From assembly GCF_026212465.1 (NCBI RefSeq), contig NC_080058.1, positions 20,832,872-20,896,871 on the forward strand: a DNA stretch of 64,000 bases, given 5' to 3'. Of this stretch, positions 37,847 to 52,440 are shown in pieces. The DNA comes from Amaranthus tricolor (lineage: Eukaryota; Streptophyta; Magnoliopsida; Caryophyllales; Amaranthaceae). Made by a program: the position numbers and the translations under genes. The notes beneath the pieces were generated by a model that was given only the letters and a program-made list of their open reading frames with translations, was not told where the DNA came from and ran no database searches. Numbering within the stretch: the first letter of the stretch is position 1; every line of letters begins with the position of its first letter.

Positions 37847-39971
37847 GAAATTACGTGCTAGGTTGTGTTTTTAAGGTTTTTATAAGCATTTTTGGTAATT
37901 TCTTGCATAAAGTGGTTCAAACTTGGTTTGTTTGCCAGGAAACATGGCACACCACACTATTTGGTATTTTTTATTGTGTTGAAATGATTAGAATAAAAAC
38001 CAATAGTCATATGCTTGAAATTACGTACTAAGTTGTGTTTTTGAGGTTTTTTAAAGCGTTTTTGGCAATTTCTTGCATAAAGTGCTTCAAACTTGGTTTG
38101 TTATCCACGAACGTTTGCACACAACACTATTTGGTATATATTACTGGGTTGAAATGGTTAGAATGAAAAACAATAGTCATATTCTTGAAATTATGTGCTA
38201 CGTTGCGTTTTTTATGATTTTTTAAGCGTTGGGCATTTTCTTTCAAAAAGCGGTTGAAGCTTTGTTTGTTTGCCGCGAAACTTGGCACAAAACACTATAT
38301 TGTATTGTTTTATTGTGTTGAAAGTTTAGAATCAAAAACCAATAGTCATATGCTTGAAATTACGTGCTAAGTTGTGTTTTTGATGTTTTTTAAACGTTTT
38401 TGAACTTTCTAGTCAAAAGTGTTTGAAACTTGGTTTGTTTGCCACGAAAATTGGCACACCAAGCTATTTTGTATATTTTATTATGTTGAAATGGTTAGAA
38501 TCGAAAAAAATAGTCATATACTTGAATTTACGTGCTAAGTTGCGTTTTTTTTATGCGTTTTTGGTACTTTCTTTCAAAAAGTGGTTGAAACTTTGTTTGT
38601 CTGCAACGAAACTTGGCACACAATATTATTTGGTATAACTTATTGTGTTAAAATGGTTAGAATTTAAAACAATAGTTATATGCTTGAAATTACGTGCTAA
38701 GCTGTGTTTTAGAGGTTTTTTAAACCATTTTTCGCAATTTCTTGCATAAAGTGGTTCAAACATGGTTTGTTTACCATGAAACTTGGCCCGCAACACTATT
38801 TGGTATATATTATTGGGTTGCAATGGTTAGAATCAAAAATAATAGTCATATGCTTCAAATTACATGCTAAGTTGAATTTTTTTGGTTTTTTTATGCGTTT
38901 TAGGCAATTTATCTAAAAACGTGGTTTACACTATTTTGTATTTTTTATTTTGTTGAAATGTTTAGAATCAAAACAAATAGTCATATGTTTGAAATTACGA
39001 GCTAAGTTAAGTTTTTGTGGTTTTTTAAGCGTTTTTGAACTTTCTCAGAAAAAGTTGTTGCAGCTTGGTTTGTTTGCCACGATTGGCACACAAGGCTATT
39101 TGGTATATTTTATTGTGTTAAAATGGTTAGAATCGAAAAAATAGTCATGTGCTTGAAATTATTTGCTAAGTTGCGTTTTTTGGCTTTTTTATGCGTTTTA
39201 GGCACGTTCTCGGAAAAAGTGTTTGAAACTTGGTTTGTTTGTCATTAAACTTGGCACACAAAACTATTTGGTATATGTTATTTTGGTTAAATGGTTAGAA
39301 TCAAAAACAATAGTCATATGCTTGAAATTACGTGCTAAGTTGCGTTTTAAGATTTTTTTAAGCGTTTCTTGTACTTTCTTGCAAAAAGTGGTTGAAACTT
39401 TGTTTGTTTGCAACGAAACTTGGGACACAATACTATTTGGTACATCTTATTGTGTTGAAAAGGTTAGAATTGAAAACAATAGTCTTATGCTTGAAATTAC
39501 ATGCTCAGTTGTGTTTTTGTGATTTTTTTAAGCGTTTTTTGCAATTTCACGCGTAAAGTGGTTCAAACTTGGTTTGTTTTCCACGAAACTCGGCACACAA
39601 CCCTATTTGATATATGTTATTGGGTTGAAATGGTTATAAACAAAAACAATAGTCATATTCTTTAAATTACATGCTAAGTTGCGTTTTTTTATGATTTTTT
39701 AAGCTTTTTGGGCACTTTCTCTCAAAAAGTGGTTGAAACCTTGTTTGTTTGCCACGAAATTAGGCACACGAAGCTTTTCGGTATATTTTATTGTGTTGAA
39801 ATTGTTAGAATCGAAAAATATTGTAATATGCTTGAAATTAAGTGTTGAGTTGCGTTTTTGAGGTTTTTTAAGCGTTTTAGGCACTTTCTCGCAAAAAGTG
39901 GTTGAAACTTGGTTCGTTTGCCATGAAAATTGGCACACAAAACTATTTGGTATATGTTACTGTTTTGAAAT

Positions 39972-42810
39972 GATTAAAATCGAAAACAATAGTCATATGC
40001 TTTAAATTACGTGCTAAGTTGCGTTTTTGAGGTGTTTTTAAGGGTTTTAACAATTTTGCGCATAAAGTATTTCAAAATTGGTTTGTTTGCCACCATACTT
40101 GGCACACAATACTATTCGGTATAGCTTATTGTGTTGAAATGGATAGAATGGAAACCAATAGTCATATGCTTGAAATTAGGTGCTAAGTTTTTCTCGCATA
40201 AAGTGGTTCAATCTTTGTTTTTTTTACAAAACTTATATATTGTGTTAAAATGGTTAAAATCGAGAATAATAGTTATATGCTTGAAATTAGGTGCTATGTT
40301 GCATTTTTAAGCGTTTTGGGCACCTTCTCGCAAAAAGTGGTTGAAGCTTGGTTTATTTGCAACGAAACTTGTCACACAAAACTTATTTGTATTTCTTATT
40401 ATGTTGAAATGGTTAGAATATAAAACAATAGTCATATGTTGTAAATTACGAGCTAAGTTGTATTTTTGACGTTTTATTTAAGCGTTTTTGGCACTTTCTT
40501 GCAAAAAGTGGTTGAAACTGGGTTTGTTTGCAACGAAACTTGGCACACTAAAATAGTTGGTATATCTTATTGTGTCGAAATGGTTAGAATCGAAAATAAT
40601 AGTCATACGCATGAAATTACGTGCTAAGTTATGTTTTTGAGGTTTTTTTAAGCGTTTTTCGCACTTTCTCGCATAGAGTAGTTCAAACTTGGTTTTTTTG
40701 CCACGAAACATGACACACAATACTATTTGGTATATGTTATTGTGTTGAAACGGTTAGAATCAAAAGCAATAGTCATATGTTTGAAATTACGTCCTAAGTT
40801 GCATTTTTTAGATTTTTTAAGCGTTTTTTGAACTTTCTTGTATGAAATGGTTGAAATTTGGTTTTTTAACCACGAAATATGGCACACAACACTATTTGGT
40901 ATATATTATTGTAATGAAATTCTTATAATCGAAAACAATAGTCGTATGCTTGAAATTACGTGCTAAGTTGCGATATTGAAGCTTTTTTAATCGTTTTTGA
41001 CACTTTCTTGCAAAAAGTGGTTGAAACTTTGTTTGTTTGCCATGAAACTCTGCATAAAACAGTATTTGGTATTTGTTAATTTGTTGAAATGGTTAGAATC
41101 AAAATCAATAGTTATATGCTTGAAATTTGCGTTTTTGAGGTTTCATTAAGAGTTTTTGGCACTTTCTTGCAAAAGGTTGTTGAAACTTGTTTTGTTTGCA
41201 ACGTAACTTGGCACACAACACTATTTTGTTTCTCTTAATTGTGTTGAAATGGTTAGAATCAAAAACAATAGTCATATATTTAGAATTACGTGCTAAGTAG
41301 CGTTTTTTTATGTTTTTTTAAGCGTTTTGGGCACTTTTTCGCAAAAAGTGGTTAAAACATGGTTTGTTTGCAACGAAACTTGGCACATAACACTATTTGG
41401 TATATGTTATTGTGTTGAAATGGTTAGAATAAAAAAAAAAGTCATATGCTTGAAATTTACGTTTTTGAGGTATTTTTTAAGCATTTTTGGCACTTTCCCG
41501 CATGAAGTTGTTCAAACATCGTTTGTTTGCCACGAAACATTTCACACAACATTATTTGGTATAGATTATTGTGTTGAAATTGTTATAATAGAAAACAATA
41601 GTCATATGCTTGAAATTACGTGCTAAGTTGCGTGTTTGAAGTTTTTTTAATCGTTTTTAGCACTTTCTCGTAAAAAGTGGTTGGAACTTGGTTTGTTTGC
41701 CACGAAACATGGCACACAACACTATTTGGTGTATATTACTGTGTTGAACCAGTCAGAATCGAAAACAATAGTCATATGCTTGAAATTTCTGTATTTGAAG
41801 TTTTTTTAAGCGTGTATGGCACTTTCTCGCAAAAGGAGGTTGAAATTTTTAGAATCGAAAAAAATAGTCATACGATTCATATTACGTGCTAAGTTGCATT
41901 TCTGAGGTTTTTTAAAGTGTTTTTGGCACTTTTTTGCAATAAGTGGTTGAAACATGGTTAGTTTGTAATGAAACTTGGCATAAAACACTATTTGGTATTT
42001 CTTATTGTGTTGAAATGGTTAGAATCGAAAACAATAGTTATATGCTTGAAAACAATAATTTTTTTAAGCGGTTTTTGCACTTTCTCGCATAAAGTGGTTC
42101 AAACTTGGTTTGTTTGCCACGAAACATGGCACACAACACTATTTGGTATAGATTATTGTGTTGAAACTGTTAGAATCAAAAACAATAGGCATACGCTTGA
42201 AATTACGTGCTAAGTTGCGTTTTTGAGGTTTTTTAAGCGTGTTTAGCACTTTCTCATAAAAAGTGGTTGAACTTGGTTTGTTTGCAATGAAACATGGCAC
42301 AAAATACTATTTGGAATATATTATTGTGTTGAAATGGTTAGAATCGAAAACAATAGTCATATAATTGAAATCTCGCATAAAGTGGTTAAAACTTGTTTTC
42401 TTTGCCACGAAACCTTTCACACAACACTATTTGGTATATTTTATTATATTGAATGGGTTAGAACCAAAAAAAATAGTCATATGCTTGAAAACACGTGCTA
42501 ATTTGCGTTTTTGAGATTTTTTTCAGCGTTTTTGGCACTTTCTCGCAAAAAGTGGTTGAAATTTGGTTTGTTTGCCACGAAACGTATATATTATTGTGTT
42601 AAAGTGGTTAGAATCCAAAAAAATATTTATATGCTTGAAATTACGAGCTACGTTGCGTTTTTGAGACTTTTTTAAAACGTTGTTGGTACTTTCTCGCATA
42701 AAGTGGTTCAAACTTGGTTTCTTTGCCACGAAACATGACACACAACACTATTTCATATATTTTACTGTGTTGAAACGGTTAGAATTAAAAACAATAGTCG
42801 TATGCTTCAA
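39972..42810. repeat. Higher-order repeat block E, like block A
   Basis: Repeats the order of markers of block A: GATTAAAATCGAAAAC at 39972, GCGCATAAAGTATTTC, the truncated TTTCTCGCATAAAG monomer, the GCGATATTGAAGC monomer at 40970, the GCGTGTTTGAAG monomer at 41631 and the GAGCTACGTTGCG monomer at 42645. It lies 36 kb from block A, so the 3.5-kb unit spans the window with other variants between. Confidence 0.6.
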
Positions 42811-45800
42811 ATTACGTGCTAAGTTGCATTTTTGAGGTTTTATAAGTGTTTTTGGCACTTTCTCGTAAGAAGTGGTTGAAAGTTGTTTTGTTTGCCACGA
42901 AAATTGGCACACAACACTCTTTGATATATGTTATTGTGTTGAAATGTTTAGAATTGAATACAATAGTCATATGCTTAAAATTACGTGTTAAGTTTCGTTT
43001 TATGGTTTTTTTAAGCGTTTTTGGCACTTTCTCGTAAATTGGTTTGTTTGCCTCGGAAATTGGCACACAACACTATTTGGTATATGTTATTAGATTGAAT
43101 AGGTATGAATCGAAAAAAATAGTCATATTCTTGAAATACGTGCAAAGTTGCATTTTTAAGGTTTTTTTAAGCGATTTTGGCACTTTCTCGCATAAAGCTG
43201 TTCAAAATTAGTTTGTTTGCCACTAAACTTGGCATACAATATGTTATTTTGAGACATGCATAGAATCGAAACGAATAGTCATATGCTTTAAATTACGTTC
43301 TGTGTTGGGTTTTTGAGGGTTTTTAAGCGTTTTTATCACTTTCTCGCAAAAAGTGGTTTTTTGATACAAAACATATATACTATTGTGTGGAAATGGTTAG
43401 AATTGAAAAATATAGTCATATCCTAAAAATTGCGTGTTAAGCTGCGTTTTTTAGGTTTTTTTAAGCGTTTTGGGCGCTTTCTCTCAAAAAGTGGTTGAAA
43501 CTTGGTTTATTTGCCCGGAAACTTGACACACAACACTATTTTGTATTTGTTATTGTGTTGAAACGATCAGAATTAAAAAAATATTCATATGCTTGAAATT
43601 AATTGCTAAGTTGCGTTTTTGAGGTTTTTTAAACGTTTTTGAACCTTCTCGTAAAAAGTGGTTGAAACTTGGTATGTTTGCCACCGAAATTGGCACACGA
43701 AGCTATTTGGTATATGTTAACAGGTTGAATAGGTATGAATCGAAAAAAATAGTCATATGTTTGAAATACGTGCAAAGTTGCATTTTTGAGGTTTTTTTAA
43801 GCGATTTTGGCACTTTCTCGCAAAAAGCTGTTCAAAATTGGTTTGTTTGCCACCAAACTTGGCATACAATTTGTTATTTTGTTGACATGAATATGATAGA
43901 ATCGAAAAGAATAGTCATATGCATGAAATTACGTTCTACGTTGGGTTTTTGAGGGTTTTTAAGTGTTTTTATCACTTTCTCGCAAAAAGTGGTTTTTTGA
44001 CACAAAATATATATACTATTGTGTTGAAATAGTCAAAATCGAAAAATATAGTCATATGCTAAAAATTACGTGCTAAGTTGCGTTTTTTAGGTTTTTTTAA
44101 GCGTTTTGGGCACTTTCTCTCAAAAAGTGGTTGAAACTTGGTTTATTTGCCGGGAAACTTCACACACAACACTATTTTGTATTTGTTATTGTGTTTAAAT
44201 GGTCAGAATAAAAAAAAATAGTCATATGCTTGAAATTATTTGCTAAGTTGCGTTTTTGAGGTTTTTTAAACGTTTTTGAACCTTCTCGTAAAAAGTGGTT
44301 GAAACTTGGTTTGTTTGCCACGAAAATTGGCACACGAAGCTATTTGGTATATTTTATTTTGGTGAAATGGTTAGAATAAAAAAAAATAGTTATATACTTT
44401 AAATTAAGTGCTAAGTTGCGATTTTTAGGTTTTTTTAAGCGTTTTGGGCGCTTTCTCGCAGAACGTGGTTGAAACTTAGTTTGTTTGCAATGAAATTGGC
44501 ACACCACACTATTTGGTATATATTATTGTGTATTTGGAATCAAAAACATTACTCATATGTTTGAAATTACGTTCTATGTTGTGTTTTTGAGGTTAATTTA
44601 AGCATTTTTGAAGTTTCTCGTAAAAAGTGGGTGAAACTTCATTTGTTTGACACGAAAATTGGCAAACGTAACGAATTGGTATAAATTATTGTGTTGAAAT
44701 GGTTAACGTTGAAAAAAAATAGTCTTATGCTTTAAATGACCTACAAAATTGCGTTTTTTAGGTTTTTTTAAGCGTTTTAGGCACTTTCTCGCAAAAAGTG
44801 GTTTAAATTTGGTTTGTTTGCCACGAAACTTGGCACACAAAACTATTTCGTATATGTTATTGTGTTGAAATGGTTAGAATCGAAAACAATAGTCATATGC
44901 TTGAAATTACGAGCTAAGTTGCGTTTTTGAGGTTTTTTTCGGCGTTTTTGGTACCTTCTTGCAAAAACAAGTTGAAACTTGGTTTGTTTGCTACGAAACA
45001 TGGCACACAACTCTATTTGGTATATCTTACTGTGTTGAAATGATTAGAATCAAAAAGAATAGACATATGCTTAAAATTACGTGCTAAGTGGTGTTTTCGA
45101 ATTTTTTTTAAGCGTTTTTTGCACTTTCTCTAATAAAGTGGTTCAAACTTGGTTTGTTTGCCACGACACTTGGCACACAACAATATGTTTTATATATTTT
45201 TGGGTTGAAATGGTTAGAATTGAAAAAAATAGTCATATGCTTGAAATTACATGCTAAGTAGCATTATTTAGGTTTTTTTAAACGTTTTGGGCACTTTCTC
45301 GCAAAAAGTGGTTAAAACATGGTTTTTTTGTCAGGAAACATGCCACTCAACACTATTTGATATATGTTATTGTTTAAATGGTTAAAATCAAAAACAATAG
45401 TCATATGCCTGAAATTACATGCTAAGTTGTGTTTTTGAGGTTTTTTTAAGCGTTTTAGGCACTTTCTCGCATAAAGTAGTTCAATCTTGGTTTGTTTGCC
45501 AGGAAACATGGCACGCTATACTATTTGGTATATGTTATTGACGTGAAATAGTTAGAATTGAAAACAATAGTCATATGCTTGAAATTCCGTGCTAAGATGC
45601 ATTTTTGATGTTTTTTAAGCATTTTTGAACTTTCTTGTAAAAAGTTGTTGAAACATTATTTTTTTGCCAAGAAAATTGGCACACAAAGCTGTTTGGTATA
45701 TTTAATTGTGTGGAAATGTTTAGAATTAAAAAAATAGTCATCTTCTTGAAATTACATTCTAAATTGAGTTTTTTAGGTTTTGTAAAACGTTTTTGGCACT

Positions 45801-46322
45801 TTCTTGCAAAAAGTAGTTGAAACTAGGTTTGTTTGCGACGAAACTTGGCACAGAACACTATTTGGTACATGTTATTGTGTTGAAATTACGTGCTATGTTG
45901 TGTTTTTGAGGTTTTTTTAAGCGTTTTTCGCACTTTCTCACATAGAGTGGTTCAAACTTGGTTTGTTTGCCACGAAACATGACACACAACACTATTTGGT
46001 ATATCTTATTGTGTTGAAATTATGCCCTAAGTTGCGTTTCTTAGATTTTTTTAAGCGTTTTTTGAACTTTCTCGTAAGAAATAGTTTAAATTTGGTTTGT
46101 TTGCCACGAAACATGGCACACCACACTATTTGGTATATATTATTGTAATGAAATGGTAACAATCGAAAACAATAGTCATATGCTCTAAATTACATGCTAA
46201 GTTGCGATATTGAGCCTTTTTAATCGTTTTTGACACTTTCTTGCAAAAAGTGGTTGAAACTTGGTTTGTTGGCAATGTAAATTTGCACACAACACTATTT
46301 GGTTTCTCTTATTGTGTTGAAA
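42264..46322. repeat. 4.06-kb tandem duplication, copy 1
   Basis: From TGGTTGAACTTGGTTTGTTT onward this segment matches 46323-50383 base by base apart from about nine scattered single-base differences and one 2-bp difference in an A-run (near 45728 and 49789). Offset is 4059 bp, becoming 4061 after the A-run. It spans about 24 monomers. Confidence 0.93.
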
Positions 46323-49300
46323 TGGTTGAACTTGGTTTGTTTGCAATGAAACATGGCACAAAATACTATTTGGAATATATTATTGTGTTGAAATGGTTAG
46401 AATCGAAAACAATAGTCATATAATTGAAATCTCGCATAAAGTGGTTAAAACTTGTTTTCTTTGCCACGAAACCTTGCACACAACACTATTTGGTATATTT
46501 TATTATATTGAATGGGTTAGAACCAAAAAAAATAGTCATATGCTTGAAAACACGTGCTAATTTGCGTTTTTGAGATTTTTTTCAGCATTTTTGGCACTTT
46601 CTCGCAAAAAGTGGTTGAAATTTGGTTTGTTTGCCACGAAACGTATATATTATTGTGTTAAAGTGGTTAGAATCCAAAAAAATATTTATATGCTTGAAAT
46701 TACGAGCTACGTTGCGTTTTTGAGACTTTTTTAAAACGTTGTTGGTACTTTCTCGCATAAAGTGGTTCAAACTTGGTTTCTTTGCCACGAAACATGACAC
46801 ACAACACTATTTCATATATTTTACTGTGTTGAAACGGTTAGAATTAAAAACAATAGTCGTATGCTTCAAATTACGTGCTAAGTTGCATTTTTGAGGTTTT
46901 ATAAGTGTTTTTGGCACTTTCTCGTAAGAAGTGGTTGAAAGTTGTTTTGTTTGCCACGAAAATTGGCACACAACACTCTTTGATATATGTTATTGTGTTG
47001 AAATGTTTAGAATTGAATACAATAGTCATATGCTTAAAATTACGTGTTAAGTTTCGTTTTATGGTTTTTTTAAGCGTTTTTGGCACTTTCTCGTAAATTG
47101 GTTTGTTTGCCTCGGAAATTGGCACACAACACTATTTGGTATATGTTATTAGATTGAATAGGTATGAATCGAAAAAAATAGTCATATTCTTGAAATACGT
47201 GCAAAGTTGCATTTTTAAGGTTTTTTTAAGCGATTTTGGCACTTTCTCGCATAAAGCTGTTCAAAATTAGTTTGTTTGCCACTAAACTTGGCATACAATA
47301 TGTTATTTTGAGACATGCATAGAATCGAAACGAATAGTCATATGCTTTAAATTACGTTCTGTGTTGGGTTTTTGAGGGTTTTTAAGCGTTTTTATCACTT
47401 TCTCGCAAAAAGTGGTTTTTTGATACAAAACATATATACTATTGTGTGGAAATGGTTAGAATTGAAAAATATAGTCATATCCTAAAAATTGCGTGTTAAG
47501 CTGCGTTTTTTAGGTTTTTTTAAGCGTTTTGGGCGCTTTCTCTCAAAAAGTGGTTGAAACTTGGTTTATTTGCCCGGAAACTTGACACACAACACTATTT
47601 TGTATTTGTTATTGTGTTGAAACGATCAGAATTAAAAAAATATTCATATGCTTGAAATTAATTGCTAAGTTGCGTTTTTGAGGTTTTTTAAACGTTTTTG
47701 AACCTTCTCGTAAAAAGTGGTTGAAACTTGGTATGTTTGCCACCGAAATTGGCACACGAAGCTATTTGGTATATGTTAATAGGTTGAATAGGTATGAATC
47801 GAAAAAAATAGTCATATGTTTGAAATACGTGCAAAGTTGCATTTTTGAGGTTTTTTTAAGCGATTTTGGCACTTTCTCGTAAAAAGCTGTTCAAAATTGG
47901 TTTGTTTGCCACCAAACTTGGCATACAATTTGTTATTTTGTTGACATGAATATGATAGAATCGAAAAGAATAGTCATATGCATGAAATTACGTTCTACGT
48001 TGGGTTTTTGAGGGTTTTTAAGTGTTTTTATCAATTTCTCGCAAAAAGTGGTTTTTTGACACAAAATATATATACTATTGTGTTGAAATAGTCAAAATCG
48101 AAAAATATAGTCATATGCTAAAAATTACGTGTTAAGTTGCGTTTTTTAGGTTTTTTTAAGCGTTTTGGGCACTTTCTCTCAAAAAGTGGTTGAAACTTGG
48201 TTTATTTGCCGGGAAACTTCACACACAACACTATTTTGTATTTGTTATTGTGTTTAAATGGTCAGAATAAAAAAAAATAGTCATATGCTTGAAATTATTT
48301 GCTAAGTTGCGTTTTTGAGGTTTTTTAAACGTTTTTGAACCTTCTCGTAAAAAGTGGTTGAAACTTGGTTTGTTTGCCACGAAAATTGGCACACGAAGCT
48401 ATTTGGTATATTTTATTTTGGTGAAATGGTTAGAATAAAAAAAAATAGTTATATACTTTAAATTAAGTGCTAAGTTGCGATTTTTAGGTTTTTTTAAGCG
48501 TTTTGGGCGCTTTCTCGCAGAACGTGGTTGAAACTTAGTTTGTTTGCAATGAAATTGGCACACCACACTATTTGGTATATATTATTGTGTATTTGGAATC
48601 AAAAACATTACTCATATGTTTGAAATTACGTTCTATGTTGTGTTTTTGAGGTTAATTTAAGCATTTTTGAAGTTTCTCGTAAAAAGTGGGTGAAACTTCA
48701 TTTGTTTGACACGAAAATTGGCAAACGTAACGAATTGGTATAAATTATTGTGTTGAAATGGTTAACGTTGAAAAAAAATAGTCTTATGCTTTAAATGACC
48801 TACAAAATTGCGTTTTTTAGGTTTTTTTAAGCGTTTTAGGCACTTTCTCGCAAAAAGTGGTTTAAATTTGGTTTGTTTGCCACGAAACTTGGCACACAAA
48901 ACTATTTCGTATATGTTATTGTGTTGAAATGGTTAGAATCGAAAACAATAGTCATATGCTTGAAATTACGAGCTAAGTTGCGTTTTTGAGGTTTTTTTCG
49001 GCGTTTTTGGTACCTTCTTGCAAAAACAAGTTGAAACTTGGTTTGTTTGCTACGAAACATGGCACACAACTCTATTTGGTATATCTTACTGTGTTGAAAT
49101 GATTAGAATCAAAAAGAATAGACATATGCTTAAAATTACGTGCTAAGTGGTGTTTTCGAATTTTTTTTAAGCGTTTTTTGCACTTTCTCTAATAAAGTGG
49201 TTCAAACTTGGTTTGTTTGCCACGACACTTGGCACACAACAATATGTTTTATATATTTTTGGGTTGAAATGGTTAGAATTGAAAAAAATAGTCATATGCT

Positions 49301-50383
49301 TGAAATTACATGCTAAGTAGCATTATTTAGGTTTTTTTAAACGTTTTGGGCACTTTCTCGCAAAAAGTGGTTAAAACATGGTTTTTTTGTCAGGAAACAT
49401 GCCACTCAACACTATTTGATATATGTTATTGTTTAAATGGTTAAAATCAAAAACAATAGTCATATGCCTGAAATTACATGCTAAGTTGTGTTTTTGAGGT
49501 TTTTTTAAGCGTTTTAGGCACTTTCTCGCATAAAGTAGTTCAATCTTGGTTTGTTTGCCAGGAAACATGGCACGCTATACTATTTGGTATATGTTATTGA
49601 CGTGAAATAGTTAGAATCGAAAACAATAGTCATATGCTTGAAATTCCGTGCTAAGATGCATTTTTGATGTTTTTTAAGCATTTTTGAACTTTCTTGTAAA
49701 AAGTTGTTGAAACATTATTTTTTTGCCAAGAAAATTGGCACACAAAGCTGTTTGGTATATTTAATTGTGTGGAAATGTTTAGAATTAAAAAAAAATAGTC
49801 ATCTTCTTGAAATTACATTCTAAATTGAGTTTTTTAGGTTTTGTAAAACGTTTTTGGCACTTTCTTGCAAAAAGTAGTTGAAACTAGGTTTGTTTGCGAC
49901 GAAACTTGGGACAGAACACTATTTGGTACATGTTATTGTGTTGAAATTACGTGCTATGTTGTGTTTTTGAGGTTTTTTTAAGCGTTTTTCGCACTTTCTC
50001 ACATAGAGTGGTTCAAACTTGGTTTGTTTGCCACGAAACATGACACACAACACTATTTGGTATATCTTATTGTGTTGAAATTATGCCCTAAGTTGCGTTT
50101 CTTAGATTTTTTTAAGCGTTTTTTGAACTTTCTCGTAAGAAATAGTTTAAATTTGGTTTGTTTGCCACGAAACATGGCACACCACACTATTTGGTATATA
50201 TTATTGTAATGAAATGGTAACAATCGAAAACAATAGTCATATGCTCTAAATTACATGCTAAGTTGCGATATTGAGCCTTTTTAATCGTTTTTGACACTTT
50301 CTTGCAAAAAGTGGTTGAAACTTGGTTTGTTGGCAATGTAAATTTGCACACAACACTATTTGGTTTCTCTTATTGTGTTGAAA
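46323..50383. repeat. 4.06-kb tandem duplication, copy 2
   Basis: Direct, adjacent copy of 42264-46322. The junction at 46316-46330 joins GTGTTGAAATGGTTG to AACTTGG, while the right end of copy 2 (50384) continues with the normal monomer (TGGTTAGAATC). This shows an unequal exchange inside the GGTTGAA/GGTTAGAA part of the monomer. Confidence 0.93.
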
Positions 50384-50940
50384 TGGTTAGAATCAAAAAC
50401 AATAGTCATATGTTGGAATTACGTCCTAAGTTGCGTTTTTTATGTTTTTTTAAGCGTTTTGGGCACTTTCTCTCAAAAAGTGGTTAAAACATGGTTTGTT
50501 TGCCACGAAACATGGCACATAACACTATTTGGTATATGTTATTGTGTTGAAATGGTTAGAATAAAAAAAAAAGTCATGCTTGAAATTTACGTTTTTGAGG
50601 TTTTTTTAAAGCATTTTTGGCACTTTCTCACATGAAGTTGTTCCAACATTTTTTGTTTGCCACGAAACATGGCACACAACATTATTTGTTATAGATTATT
50701 GTGTTGAAATGGTTAGAATAGAAAACAATAGTCATATGCTTGAAATTACGTGCTAAGTTGCATGTTTGAAGTTTTTTTAATCATTTTGGTACTTTCTCGC
50801 AAAAAGTGGTTGGAACTTGGTTTGTTTGCCACGATATATGGCACACAACACTATTTGGTGCTGTGTCGAACCAGTCTGAATCGAAAACAATAGTCATATG
50901 CTTGAAATTTCCGTATTTGAAGTTTTTTTAAGCGTGTTTG

Positions 50941-52440
50941 GCACTTTCTCGCAAAAGGTGGTTGAAACTTGGTTTGTTTGGTATATGTTATTGTGTTGAA
51001 ATTGTTAGAATCGAAACCAATAGTCATAGGATTCATCTTACGTGCTAAGTTGCGTTTCTGAGGTTTTTTTAAGCGTTTTTTCCACTTTTTTGCAAATAGT
51101 GGTTGAAATGTGGTTAGTTTGTAATGAAACGTGGTATATAACACTATTTGGTATTTCTTATTGTGTTGAAATGGTTAGAATCGAAAACAATAGTTATATG
51201 CTTGAAAACAATAGTTTTTTTTAGCGGTTTTTCCACTTTCTCGCATAAAGTGGTTCAGACTTGGTTTGTTTGCCACGAAACATGGCACACAACACTATTT
51301 GGTATAGATTATTGTGTTGAAACGGTTAGAATCAAAAACAATAGGCATACGCTTGAAATTACGTGCTAAGTTGCGTTTTTGAGGTTTTTTAAGCGTGTTT
51401 AGCATTTTCTCATAAAAAGTGATTGAACTTTGTTTGTTTGCAATGAAACATGGCACAAAATACTATTTGGAATATATTATTGTGTTGAAATGGTTGGAAT
51501 CGAAAACAACAGTCATATACTTGAAATCTCGCATAAAGTGGTTTAAACTTGGTTTCTTTCCCATGAAACTTGGCACACAACACTATTTGGAATATTTCAT
51601 TATATTGAATTGGTTAGAATCAAAAACAATAGTCATATGCTTGAAAACACGTGCTAATTTGCGTTTTTGAGGTTTTTTTCAGCGTTTTCTGCACTTTCTC
51701 GCAAAAGGTGGTTGAAACTTGGTATGTTTAGTATACGTTATTGTGTTGAAATTGTTAGAATTGAAAACAATAGTCATAGGATTCATCTTACGTGCTAAGT
51801 TGCGTTTCTGAGGTATTTTTAAGCGTTTTTTGCACTTTTTTGCAATAAGTGGTTGAAACATGGTTAGTTTGTAACGAAACTTGGTATACAACACTATTTG
51901 GTATTTCTTATTGTGTTGAAATGGTTAGATTCGAAAACAATAGTTATATGCTTGAAAACAATAGTTTTTTTTAGCGGTTTTTGCACTTTCTCGCATTAAG
52001 TGGTTCAAACTAGGTTTGTTTGCCTCGAAACATGGCACACAACACTATTTGGTATAGATTATTGTGTTGAAACGGTTATAATAAAATACAATAGGCATAC
52101 GCTTGAAATTACGTGCTAAGTTGCGTTTTTGAGGTTTTTTAAGAGTGTTTAGCACTTTCTCATAAAAAGTGGTAGAACTTGGTTTGTTTGCAATGAAACA
52201 TGGCACAAGATACTATTTGGAATATATTATTGTGTTGAAATGGTTAGAATCGAAAACAACAGTCATATACTTGAAATCTCGCATAAAATGGTTCAAACTT
52301 GGTTTCTTTGCCACGAAACTTGGCACACAACACTATTTGGTATATTTTATTATATTGAATTGGTTAGAATCAAAAACAATAGTCATATGCTTGAAAACAC
52401 GTGCTAATTTGCGTTTTTGAGGTTTTTTTCAGCGTTTTTG
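50941..52440. repeat. Two tandem 750-bp satellite units
   Basis: 50941-51690 and 51691-52440 repeat at exactly 750 bp (GCAAAAGGTGG at 50951 and 51701; TCGAAAACAATAGTTATATG at 51181 and 51931; 51419 and 52169). 750 bp is about 4.4 monomers because the unit contains shortened monomers, for example TTGAAATCTCGCATAAAG, which lacks most of the T-tract region. Similar order is seen once at about 41.9-42.5 kb. Confidence 0.8.
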
